Source: Oscillospiraceae bacterium (GTDB lineage: Bacteria; Bacillota; Clostridia; Oscillospirales; QAMX01). Taken from it: a stretch of 52,717 nucleotides of DNA. The number at the start of each line of letters is the position of its first letter. Within the stretch, counting starts at the first letter, position 1. This document shows positions 32,340-40,089 of this stretch, one piece after another. The stretch spans positions 1 to 52,717 of the forward strand of contig SVMB01000015.1 in NCBI GenBank assembly GCA_015067675.1, given 5' to 3'. Below the pieces are notes generated by a model that saw only the letters and a program-made list of their open reading frames with translations, searched no databases and was not told the origin of the DNA. A program made the position numbers and the translations under genes.

Positions 32340-34235
32340 TTATTGCTGACCTTTTCTGCTTTCGCAGGACGGGAGCAGCCCTTTTGCCTGCACAAGCTTT
32401 GCAAAACGGTACAATTCATGCGGCTTTACCAGGAACAGTTTCCCGGAATCGCCGCCGGTACGGCGGACGTACTGCATAAATGCGTAGATCGAGCGCATGC
32501 CGAGGGCATGTTTTGCCCAGCCGCAGCGCATATTCTCAAACTCGATATCGCCGAGATAATTGGGCGTCAGACCGTAGAAGGGCGTATCAAAGCCCATCAC
32601 AATCCACTCGGCACGCCCGGTCTTGGCGATGCGTTCCAGTCCCTCCCGCTCCCACTTCTTCACATACTCCGTCGGTTCTCCGGCACTTGGGAACCACTGC
32701 GGCGTCTGCTGATTGAGCGCAGTCATGCGGCTTCCGTTATATTCAATGCTTGCAGGTTTTGCGCTGCTGCGATAGGTTATATAGTATTCAAAGCCCAGCT
32801 TTTCCACCACCTCAAACTGCGGTCTGCCCGCATTCTGCCGGTAGAATGGACTGGCATCCTGAAACGGATAGATGCCGCGGGGCAGTCTGCGCTCGCCGAG
32901 CTGTTCGGCAATATCACGCCGTGCCCTCGTCAGAAGGGATGTCAGCATCTCCGGCGTCATGTAGCCCTCCGCTTCCGTAGCGACCGCCACACCTACGCTT
33001 GAGAGCAGCGGTTCCAGATTCGGACAGACGCCGCCCTGCGACAGCGGCAGGTAAAGCTGCTCAACGAGCTCCGGCGCATAGTCATACCAGGTGGACGGGA
33101 ACGCAATGCCGCCGCGCATACCGTCCAGACACATCATGTCCAGAAAATGCGTCAGCACGGGAAGATGCCCAAGATCCGCTGCATAAAAGAGCGGACAGAC
33201 GGGAATGCATCCTGCGGTGAGTTTTTCCTCAAGATATTCATCGGAATACTCATCATCCCACGGCGTTTTGACCGTCGGATCATCCATCCAGTCACGCGGC
33301 AGCTTCTTCTCCGTCTGGATGGTGAAGCCGATACGCGGATTGACACCCACGAGATTGTGCAGAAGATTGTACCTGCCCAGCTCCGCAATTACCGCATCGT
33401 TGTTGCGCACCATCTTCGTGCCCGGATTCCAGACGATCTGATTGCCGATGATGTCGGAATTCCCGATCATATCGGCGTACTTTTTCACCGTCGGTATGAA
33501 CGCCTCCCATGCCATGTCCTCGTACATTGCCACAACGCCGCGCCGCATGAAATACGTCTGCCAGCGCAGCAGTCCGTTGGGATCGATAAAGCCGATCTGC
33601 TTTGCTCTGCCGATGTTTCGTGCCGCAACCCGCTCGGTCACCGTGGCATAGGTATCCGCGTTTCCCACGGAATCCAGTACCTGAACTCCTTCGGGCTGAC
33701 TGTAAAGCGCCAGCGCCTCGGATACGCCGTTTTCCCGCAGAAGCGTTTCTCCCGTCGCCCATGTATCCTCACCGATGCCAAGGGCGCCAAGCCGCATAAT
33801 ATCCGGCCCACAGTAGGGCGCATAATACCGCTCCCCCTCCCTGCGTTCGGGGATAATCAGCGCAACAGTTGGCAATTTTCTGCCGAAAAAACCGAACACC
33901 TCCCGGTAAAATTCCGCTGTTTCATCGTTTTTCCGCGCGCTCAGCACCTTTCCGCCAAATGCCAGTACCTCCCGGCGGAACTGAAAGCTCGGCTCGGTCG
34001 TGATGGAGCAGTAGAGGATCTCATCATAGAAATTGGCCAGATAATAAAAGGATTCCAGATGGCCGTGTCCCACCAGCGGCAGGACTTCGCCCTGCCACGA
34101 CCAGGGTCTGGAACAGATATAGCTTTCAAAATCGATTCCCTCCGCCTGCGCCAGCCCTGCCAGCGTCGGTACGACCGCCGCACAGGCAGAACAGGCTTCG
34201 TCGCTGAAAAAAAACAGCAGCTTTTTATTCTTCAT
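32340..34235 (-). CDS. Large protein of unknown function with N-terminal CxxC
   Basis: A 631-residue protein started at ATG 34235 behind GGAGG. It opens with a hydrophobic strand, LLFFFSDEAC, and a CSAC motif (15-18), as in thioredoxin-like folds, though nothing else confirms one. No signal peptide is evident. The later part alternates strands and helices with many aromatic and acidic residues (FPSTWYDYAPE, GMRGGIAFPS, VMGFDTPFYG), suggesting a barrel enzyme, perhaps a glycoside hydrolase or deacetylase-like fold. I do not recognise the family. It overlaps the SGNH hydrolase stop by 11 bases, so they are coupled. Confidence 0.85.
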   Translation of the reverse strand: MKNKKLLFFFSDEACSACAAVVPTLAGLAQAEGIDFESYICSRPWSWQGEVLPLVGHGHLESFYYLANFYDEILYCSITTEPSFQFRREVLAFGGKVLSARKNDETAEFYREVFGFFGRKLPTVALIIPERREGERYYAPYCGPDIMRLGALGIGEDTWATGETLLRENGVSEALALYSQPEGVQVLDSVGNADTYATVTERVAARNIGRAKQIGFIDPNGLLRWQTYFMRRGVVAMYEDMAWEAFIPTVKKYADMIGNSDIIGNQIVWNPGTKMVRNNDAVIAELGRYNLLHNLVGVNPRIGFTIQTEKKLPRDWMDDPTVKTPWDDEYSDEYLEEKLTAGCIPVCPLFYAADLGHLPVLTHFLDMMCLDGMRGGIAFPSTWYDYAPELVEQLYLPLSQGGVCPNLEPLLSSVGVAVATEAEGYMTPEMLTSLLTRARRDIAEQLGERRLPRGIYPFQDASPFYRQNAGRPQFEVVEKLGFEYYITYRSSAKPASIEYNGSRMTALNQQTPQWFPSAGEPTEYVKKWEREGLERIAKTGRAEWIVMGFDTPFYGLTPNYLGDIEFENMRCGWAKHALGMRSIYAFMQYVRRTGGDSGKLFLVKPHELYRFAKLVQAKGLLPSCESRKGQQ

Positions 34236-34818
34236 ATCGGTTTCCTCCGCAATTTCGTATCGTTTCCGCGATCTGCTCCGCCAGCAGTTCAATGCCCTCC
34301 TCCGTTGGATGGATCATATCATCCGTCCGCAGAAGCGTCTCCTCCCTGCCTGCGATCACCTGCCACAAATCGTTGACAGGGATCCCTGCGCCGCGCATGA
34401 CCTCCCGTGCGGCAGCATTGTACCGCATGATATCGGCATTTTCATGCCGTGACAAGAGCGGACTTCTGCGCACGGCCTTTTCCGGTCGTACCGGCGTGGT
34501 TGAGGCAAAGAGTATCACTGCACCCGCCCCGGTAAGCTGCCGCAGGATCCTGCGCAGATTCTCCCGATACCGGTCAATCGGCGTAAAATTCCCGTCATCG
34601 TCATACACGATCGCGGTATCCCAGAGACCGTTGTTCCAGTGGATGATATCCGGGTTCGGGCAGGCGTTGAGATAATTCCTGATATGAAGCAGCGTATTGG
34701 AGGTATCCCGGCAGTTTTCCTCCGGTGCCCACACAGAAAATGCCGCGCCCAGTTTCTCCTGTACCCGCTCCTGTGTCAGCATCCGTATCGAATCGCCCAG
34801 CAGCATCACCTTTTTCAC
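34225..34818 (-). CDS. SGNH/GDSL-family hydrolase
   Basis: A 197-residue protein. The GDS block (MLLGDSIRM) carries nucleophile Ser10, IHWNNGLWD fits the Gly/Asn region, and TDDMIHPTEEG supplies the Asp-xx-His pair. SGNH enzymes remove acyl groups, commonly acetyl esters from plant polysaccharides. No signal peptide is present, so it would act inside the cell. It is the first gene of the minus-strand unit facing the AraC regulator. Confidence 0.87.
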   Translation of the reverse strand: MKKVMLLGDSIRMLTQERVQEKLGAAFSVWAPEENCRDTSNTLLHIRNYLNACPNPDIIHWNNGLWDTAIVYDDDGNFTPIDRYRENLRRILRQLTGAGAVILFASTTPVRPEKAVRRSPLLSRHENADIMRYNAAAREVMRGAGIPVNDLWQVIAGREETLLRTDDMIHPTEEGIELLAEQIAETIRNCGGNRYEE

Positions 34819-34840
34819 ACGGAATACACCTTTCTCTTCG

Positions 34841-34899
34841 TTGTCTTTCGTTTTCGTTCATGGTATAATCAGTTATACTACAATCAAATTCCGATTCAA
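34841..34899. promoter_or_regulatory. Overlapping divergent promoters of the SGNH and AraC units
   Basis: Plus strand: TTGTCT (34841-34846), 17 bases, TATAAT (34864-34869) toward AraC. Minus strand: TTGAAT (34894-34899), 16 bases, TATAAC (34872-34877) toward the SGNH gene. The two -10 boxes are two bases apart, so the polymerases would compete and one regulator could switch both. Confidence 0.65.
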
Positions 34900-34949
34900 A
34901 GAGCATATTCTGCATTATTTGAAGTTATCCTGCAAACAGAGGAAATTTT

Positions 34950-35759
34950 ATGACCGAAGAGAAGATCACCTTTCCCGTATCCGTTCCGATCTCAAGCCTT
35001 CAGGTGCAGCGTTATCGTTCCCCGCTGGGTCATACCTTTGATCTGGGGCGGCACAAGACCTCCTTCACCCTTATGACCATCCTCCGCGGAGAAGTACGCT
35101 TTTACACCCACGGCAGTATCATCACAGGTAAAGCCGGAGATTTTTTCTATATCCCCTCCGGTATCCGTTACAGCTCCGTCTGGCACGGAGAGCAGGGAAC
35201 GGAGCATTACGCCATCCATGCCATCCCCTCCGAAGCCGTCGGATTCAGCGCCGATCCCTATGCGCTGCAGCGCATCGCCGCTCTGTCCTATGCAGACGGA
35301 CAGCAGCAGCTTCTTTCCGTCTATCACGCCGCAGAGAAGCCCGAAGAATCCGGTACGGTGCTCAGTCTTTTCTTTTCCCTGTATGCCCGTGTGCTGCCTC
35401 TGTTGGAACCGAAACCGGAGCATACCACTCCCTGCCTGCTGGACCATGCACTGCATTATATCGACATGCATTATTCTCAGCCGCTGTCTGTCGGCGACAT
35501 TGCCGAAGCGCTGCAGGTATCCCAGTCGTCACTGTATCATCATTTTCGCCGCGAGTTGGGCTTCACGCCGGTACAGTATATCAATCAGATCCGGCTCAAG
35601 TCTTTTATTTCCGAGCTTTCTTCCGCCGATCCCATCGAAGAAATCGCATACCGCTGCGGTTTCTCCTCTTACGGTTATTTCCGTCAGTATTTCAAATCCG
35701 CCACCGGCATGACGCCTGCCGCTTACCGACGGATGAAATACGGCAGACATCACGCCTGA
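34950..35759 (+). CDS. AraC-family transcriptional regulator
   Basis: A 269-residue protein started behind AGAGGAAA. Residues 1-130 form a cupin-type sensor (LRGEVRFYTHG, GKAGDFFYIPSG). The C-terminal part has the double helix-turn-helix (VGDIAEALQVSQSSLYHHFRR and IEEIAYRCGFSSYGYFRQYF). It diverges from the SGNH/631-residue unit with overlapping promoters and is its probable regulator, responding to a sugar or glycan fragment. It is only distantly similar to the AraC protein at 11847. Confidence 0.9.
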   Translation: MTEEKITFPVSVPISSLQVQRYRSPLGHTFDLGRHKTSFTLMTILRGEVRFYTHGSIITGKAGDFFYIPSGIRYSSVWHGEQGTEHYAIHAIPSEAVGFSADPYALQRIAALSYADGQQQLLSVYHAAEKPEESGTVLSLFFSLYARVLPLLEPKPEHTTPCLLDHALHYIDMHYSQPLSVGDIAEALQVSQSSLYHHFRRELGFTPVQYINQIRLKSFISELSSADPIEEIAYRCGFSSYGYFRQYFKSATGMTPAAYRRMKYGRHHA

Positions 35760-35914
35760 TCCCGCGCTCTCTGATTTACCCGTGTGCTCTCTTATCCGAC
35801 CGACAACAGGACCCCCCCGGTAAAACCGGGGGTTCTTCATATGCGGGCATAGCCCTCTGTTCCTCGCGTAACGCGTAAACGCGTAAGTACGGTCTGCCAG
35901 CTGCGTAGAGCTTG

Positions 35915-36376
35915 TTACTTGCGACCTGTGAACGGGTCAGTTCCGGGTATCGCTAACTGTTCACCAAGTTCATCTTCTCTTAGTTGATTTTTGACATACT
36001 CCGCTATTCGCTTTTCATTTTTTCCCACTGTGTCCACATAATATCCACGACACCAAAATTCTCGATTCCTGTACTTGTACTTCAAATCCCCAAATTGTTC
36101 GTACAGCATCGTCGTACTTTTCCCTTTCAGATAACCCATAAATCCTGCCACTGAGAACTTTGGTGGGATTTCCAGAAACAGGTGGATATGATCTGGGCAT
36201 GCTTCTGCTTCTATTATTTTTACTCCCTTCCATTCACATAATTGACGTAAGATTTTCCCGATTGCCTCTCGTTTTTCTTTATAGAATACCTTCCTTCTGT
36301 ACTTTGGTGCAAACACTATATGATATTTGCAATTCCATTTGCTATGTGATAAACTATTTACGTCATTCATTCCCAC
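35915..36376 (-). CDS. tnpA: IS200/IS605-family transposase TnpA
   Basis: A 153-residue HUH single-strand transposase. The HUH motif is HIH (63-65) in CPDHIHLFLE. The catalytic Tyr is most likely Y127 in IAEYVKNQ, the same number as in IS608 TnpA. The GTG start at 36376 has AGGAGG eight bases upstream; an ATG two codons later is possible. No TnpB is present, so it is an IS200-type single-gene element. The frame is intact and the copy may be active. Confidence 0.95.
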   Translation of the reverse strand: MGMNDVNSLSHSKWNCKYHIVFAPKYRRKVFYKEKREAIGKILRQLCEWKGVKIIEAEACPDHIHLFLEIPPKFSVAGFMGYLKGKSTTMLYEQFGDLKYKYRNREFWCRGYYVDTVGKNEKRIAEYVKNQLREDELGEQLAIPGTDPFTGRK

Positions 36377-36387
36377 GTGGATGACCT

Positions 36388-36438
36388 CCTGTTACTTTAT
36401 TTGGTGCAGTTGGCAGACCGCATCTTTATTGTAACAGG
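36388..36438 (-). promoter_or_regulatory. Stem-loop upstream of tnpA touching its ribosome site
   Basis: CCTGTTAC (36388-36395) and GTAACAGG (36431-36438) form an eight-base inverted repeat. In tnpA mRNA the 3' arm ends within the AGGAGG sequence, so the stem could hide the ribosome binding site. Confidence 0.55.
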
Positions 36439-36507
36439 TTTTTTCTACTCATCGCCATAGGCTTCTTTGAACCACTCGTCTAACGAGTGGTTTTCTTAGA
36501 CAATAAA

Positions 36508-36531
36508 GGACGCAGGCAAAAGCCTGCGTCC
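36508..36531 (-). terminator. Terminator of the yerC-methyltransferase-VOC operon
   Basis: GGACGCAGGC (36508-36517), AAAA, GCCTGCGTCC (36522-36531). On the minus strand TTTATTG follows. Confidence 0.85.
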
Positions 36532-36548
36532 TCTCAAACGTTTTCTGT

Positions 36549-36962
36549 TTAGTTCAATTCCTTGAAGAACTCGATGATCTCACCGGAAAGACCGACGACA
36601 AAGGCAAGTCTCACCTTCAGGTTATCACCCAGCTCGGCTTCCTTGGGCGCAATGTGGGACTTGGCGCCGGCCGCCAGAGCGCGGGCATAGGCCTTATCGG
36701 GATCGTCCGCACGCAGAGCCAGATGCCACCACACACCGGGAGCCATGCCGCTCTCGGGCTTTTCGCCTTCGCTCTCCTCAAAGAGCTCGATGCTGCCGCC
36801 GTCACCCAGATTCAGCAGCGCGATGCGCTTGCCGGGATCGCCCCAGGCAGCTTTGATCTCGCAGCCCAGCACGTCGCAGTAGAACGCCATGCTCTTCTCG
36901 TAATCCGCCGCACGCAGCGCGATATGATGGAAGCCCAGACCTTCCACAACTTTATTCGCCAT
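36549..36962 (-). CDS. VOC-family (glyoxalase/bleomycin-resistance fold) protein
   Basis: A 137-residue protein started at ATG 36962 behind AGGAGG. Two beta-alpha-beta-beta-beta modules are seen: LGFHHIALRAADYEKSMAFYCDVLG, then the second module from WWHLALRADD to GEIIEFFKE. Metal ligands fit His13, Glu59 (SIELF), the His of WWHLAL and the Glu of IIEFF, as in glyoxalase I-like enzymes. The substrate is unknown. It is the last gene of the yerC-methyltransferase-VOC operon. Confidence 0.88.
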   Translation of the reverse strand: MANKVVEGLGFHHIALRAADYEKSMAFYCDVLGCEIKAAWGDPGKRIALLNLGDGGSIELFEESEGEKPESGMAPGVWWHLALRADDPDKAYARALAAGAKSHIAPKEAELGDNLKVRLAFVVGLSGEIIEFFKELN

Positions 36963-36988
36963 ATTCAGATCCTCCTGTTCGGGTTGGA

Positions 36989-37753
36989 TTATTTGTGATT
37001 GCGGTATCGGGCACAGTAAAAAATGCGGGGCTCGGTTTCATCCGCCGCCTCCTGCGAGAAGGGACGGTACACACTCACGCTTTCAAAGCCTGCATCCCGC
37101 AGCATGGGGATCAGCTCCTGCGGCGTGTAGGCACGCTCCTCATGCTCTTCAAAGCTGCGGTCATACCGACCGTCATCTGCCTCCTCGAAGATGTCCACGC
37201 TGTGCACACACAGGCTTTCCTCTTCATCAAAATCCGCATGGTATACACACAGCGCATCCTCGTCCTCCCGGACGTAGTCCACACCGTCAATCTCCCGGAA
37301 GTGGGCAGGCGTCAGCGCATCAAAGAGGAACACGCCGCCGGGTTCCATAAAAAGTCCCACCTTGCCGATGGCACGGGCAAGCTTTTTGGGATCTGTTAAG
37401 TAGTTGAGACTGTCCAGACAGCACACACAGGCGCCGATGGTGCCGTAAAGATCCAGCTTTTCGGCCTTCTGGCAGAGAAACAGCGGCCGGATACCGGGAT
37501 TCTCCGGATCCGTCCAGTCCTTGGACTGGGCCTGAGCCAGCATTTCCGCGGAACTGTCCACGCCGATCATTTCAAAGCCGCGCTCGGCAAGCTTCCACGT
37601 CAGCGTACCCGTTCCGCAGGCAAGATCCAGCACCAGCTCCGGGCTGATGTTCAGACGTGCAAACTCCGACTCTATATAGTCCGCCCAGCGATCGTAGGGT
37701 ACGTCTCCCGTAAAGCGGTCATAATGCGCCGCCAGTGCTTCATACGCTTTCAT
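36989..37753 (-). CDS. Class I SAM-dependent methyltransferase
   Basis: A 254-residue protein started at ATG 37753, overlapping the upstream yerC-like gene by 14 bases; a TTG six codons earlier is less likely. YEALAAHYDRFTGDVPYDRW is the usual opening of this group. The SAM-binding GxGxG-type motif is LDLACGTGTLTW and motif II is MIGVDSS. Substrate is unknown. The overlap suggests co-translation with yerC. Confidence 0.87.
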   Translation of the reverse strand: MKAYEALAAHYDRFTGDVPYDRWADYIESEFARLNISPELVLDLACGTGTLTWKLAERGFEMIGVDSSAEMLAQAQSKDWTDPENPGIRPLFLCQKAEKLDLYGTIGACVCCLDSLNYLTDPKKLARAIGKVGLFMEPGGVFLFDALTPAHFREIDGVDYVREDEDALCVYHADFDEEESLCVHSVDIFEEADDGRYDRSFEEHEERAYTPQELIPMLRDAGFESVSVYRPFSQEAADETEPRIFYCARYRNHK

Positions 37754-38039
37754 CGTTTCCAAGCCTTTCAATGGCGTCGCGGTATCCGTCGTTGCCGTAG
37801 TTGAGGCAGCGGTTCACACGGCTGATGGTCGCGGTACTGGCACCCGTTTTCGACACAATATCGGAATAGATCGAACCCTGCGCAAGCATACGCGCCACAT
37901 GGAAGCGCTGCTCCATGGAGCGCAGCTCGTTGACGGTACACAGATCGTCGAAAAAACGATAGCACTCTTCTACATCTTTTAACCCCAGAATGGCCTTGAA
38001 AAGGGTGTCCATCTGGGGATCTCTCAGCTTGTCGTTCAT
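37740..38039 (-). CDS. YerC/YecD-type TrpR-related protein
   Basis: A 99-residue helical protein started at ATG 38039 behind GAGGG. DPQMDTLFKAILGLKDVEECYRFFDDLCT and ELRSMEQRFHVARML are characteristic of the YerC/YecD family, and the TrpR-like helix-turn-helix lies at DIVSKTGASTATISRVNRCL. Relatives are small DNA-binding proteins of poorly known target. It heads the operon with the methyltransferase and VOC genes. Confidence 0.9.
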   Translation of the reverse strand: MNDKLRDPQMDTLFKAILGLKDVEECYRFFDDLCTVNELRSMEQRFHVARMLAQGSIYSDIVSKTGASTATISRVNRCLNYGNDGYRDAIERLGNDESV

Positions 38040-38087
38040 GTTTTCCCTCGTTTCTCAATGCGCGAACATCGTACTGTCTGCTTTTAT

Positions 38088-38116
38088 ATTTTACCACATC
38101 GATTTCCGTAAGTAAA
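38088..38116 (-). promoter_or_regulatory. Promoter of the yerC operon
   Basis: On the minus strand TTTACT (38111-38116), 17 bases, TAAAAT (38088-38093), about 50 bases before the yerC-like start. Confidence 0.55.
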
Positions 38117-38200
38117 GCGCGTTTTATTAAAGTGCAGCATGTTCTATTTTAGAAATTATATTTAAAATCAAAAGTTTGGGATTCTTTTTCGCTCAAACGG

Positions 38201-38229
38201 TTGCACTTTTTCTCTGGGGATGGTATAGT
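38201..38229 (+). promoter_or_regulatory. Promoter of the ABC exporter operon
   Basis: TTGCAC (38201-38206), 17 bases, TATAGT (38224-38229). A leader of about 85 bases ends in GAAGGAGGG before ATG 38323. Confidence 0.65.
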
Positions 38230-38322
38230 TATAACGTCTTTTAGTGAAACTGCCAAAATACCGTCGTTCGGAAGCAGTTTCTCAAAAAACCGGATTGTGA
38301 AATCCGAAGGAGGGATTCTACC

Positions 38323-40089
38323 ATGGAAGCCATAAAATGGATTCTGCAAATGGCGAACAAGGATCTGAAACGCATTCTGTTCGGTGTACTGCTCACGTTC
38401 ATAACCACCGGCGCTGCGTTCATCTATCCCGTCATTTACTCCCGGATCATCGACGATGTCATTGTCGGCGGTCAGATGAATCTGCTGGTGCCGCTGTTCT
38501 CCGCAGTCGTCATCATCGCGCTCATGCGCAGTCTGGTGTACTACTGGCAGAGCTGGGTGATGGAAAGCGCCACGCAGAATTCCATCAAGCGTCTGCGTCT
38601 GTACCTGTACGAGAAGCTTGAGAAGCTCGATCAGGGCTACTACGGTGAAAACCGTACCGGTGACCTGATGATGAAGCTGACCGGTGACCTTGACTGGGTT
38701 CGTCACTTCCTGGCGTGGATCGTGCCCAACGTCATCACCAACGTTGTCCTGCTCATCGCCACGCTGACCATCTTCTTCTTCACCAGTCCCCTGCTGACGG
38801 TCTGTTCTCTGGTCTTTGCCCCCGTTACCACCTTCGCCTCCATGAAGCTGCGCAAGGTTCTGCGTCCGCTCCATGACCGCGTCCGTGAAGAAAGTTCCCG
38901 CCTCAACATCACCGTTCAGGAGAACATCTCCGGCAACCGCGTCGTCAAGGCTTTCTGCCGCGAGGACTTCGAGATCAAGAACTTTGAGGAACGAAATATC
39001 GCTTACTGTGATGCCTCCATCAACTCCGTTCGCACCTGGTGGAAGTACGGCCCCTACATTTCCGGTATCGGTTCTTCCATGACCGTCGTTTTGCTGGTGC
39101 TGGGCGGTATCTTCGTCATCAACGGCAACATCACGCTTGGTCAGCTGACCCTGTTCCTCAACCTCGCTTGGGGTCTCAACGGTCCCATCAGTCTGATCGC
39201 CAACGTCGTCAACGACCATCAGCGCTTCATGGCCTCCGTTGACAAGATCATGACCATCTACTATGCGCAGCCCGACATCGTCTCTCCCGAAAACGGCCAG
39301 GACGCCTCTGATATCAAGGGCGATATCGAGTTCAAGAACGTTTCCTTTACCGTCTCCGGCAACCAGATCCTCAAGGATATCAACTTCCATGCCAAGCCCG
39401 GCCAGACCGTTGCCATCATGGGTCCCACCGGTTCCGGTAAGACTACGCTGGTTTCCATGATCAGCCGCTTTATGGATCCCATCCAGGGCAGTGTCTGCAT
39501 TGACGGTGTGGATATCCGAGAGTATAATCTCGGTTCTCTGCGCAGCCGCATCGGTATGGCCATGCAGGACGTGTTCCTCTTCTCTGATACGGTTGACTCC
39601 AACATCGCCTACGGTAAGTTCGACGCGGAAGATGAGTGGGTTCACGAGTGCGCCGTCGATGCCGATGCCGACAGCTTCATCAAGCGTATGCCTTACGGCT
39701 ATGATACCATCGTCGGTGAACGCGGCGTTGGTCTCTCCGGCGGTCAGCGTCAGCGTATCTCCCTGGCCCGTGCGCTTGCCTACGACTCGCCCATCCTGAT
39801 TCTGGATGATACCACCTCTGCGGTGGATATGGAAACCGAAGAGTACATTCAGGGTCGCCTCAAGGCCCGCAAGAAGAAGGCCACCACCATTATCATCGCT
39901 CAGCGTATCTCTTCCGTGCGCGAGGCCGACTGCATCTACATCATCGAAGACGGCCGCGTCAGCGAGTTCGGCACCCATAAGGAGCTGCTGGAAAAGAAGG
40001 GCTACTACTACGGTATCTACTGTCTGCAGCAGGGTCTCACCGAAGACGCCCGCGCAGCCAAAGCCGGGGAGGTGAAGTCGAATGGCTAA
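38323..40089 (+). CDS. Heterodimeric ABC exporter subunit 1 (degenerate ATP site)
   Basis: A 588-residue fused membrane-ATPase subunit. About six membrane helices occupy residues 15-300. The ATPase domain has Walker A GPTGSGKT (367-374), signature LSGGQRQR, and Walker B LILDD, where the catalytic Glu is replaced by Asp496. The switch His is replaced by Gln527 (IIIAQRIS). This pairing is typical of the degenerate site in heterodimeric exporters such as TM287/288. Its stop overlaps the partner start by eight bases, as expected for an obligate pair. Substrate is unknown. Confidence 0.93.
   Translation: MEAIKWILQMANKDLKRILFGVLLTFITTGAAFIYPVIYSRIIDDVIVGGQMNLLVPLFSAVVIIALMRSLVYYWQSWVMESATQNSIKRLRLYLYEKLEKLDQGYYGENRTGDLMMKLTGDLDWVRHFLAWIVPNVITNVVLLIATLTIFFFTSPLLTVCSLVFAPVTTFASMKLRKVLRPLHDRVREESSRLNITVQENISGNRVVKAFCREDFEIKNFEERNIAYCDASINSVRTWWKYGPYISGIGSSMTVVLLVLGGIFVINGNITLGQLTLFLNLAWGLNGPISLIANVVNDHQRFMASVDKIMTIYYAQPDIVSPENGQDASDIKGDIEFKNVSFTVSGNQILKDINFHAKPGQTVAIMGPTGSGKTTLVSMISRFMDPIQGSVCIDGVDIREYNLGSLRSRIGMAMQDVFLFSDTVDSNIAYGKFDAEDEWVHECAVDADADSFIKRMPYGYDTIVGERGVGLSGGQRQRISLARALAYDSPILILDDTTSAVDMETEEYIQGRLKARKKKATTIIIAQRISSVREADCIYIIEDGRVSEFGTHKELLEKKGYYYGIYCLQQGLTEDARAAKAGEVKSNG

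Larger units (their letters stand above)
35814..36492 (-). mobile_element. IS200-type insertion sequence (approximate ends)
   Basis: The element carries one TnpA gene and is more AT-rich than its surroundings. Candidate end hairpins are CCCCCGGT/ACCGGGGG (35814-35821 with 35825-35832) on one side and ACCACTCGT/ACGAGTGGT (36471-36479 with 36483-36491) on the other. Subterminal near-perfect inverted repeats GGTCTGCCAGCTGC (35891-35904) and GCAGTTGGCAGACC (36406-36419) flank the gene. IS200 elements have hairpin ends rather than terminal inverted repeats. It sits between convergent genes, a neutral site. The exact ends are inferred. Confidence 0.75.

Noticed and set aside
34950..38039. Prophage or genomic-island integrase around the IS200 element
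   Set aside because: No integrase, phage gene or long direct repeat is seen; only a single-gene insertion sequence.
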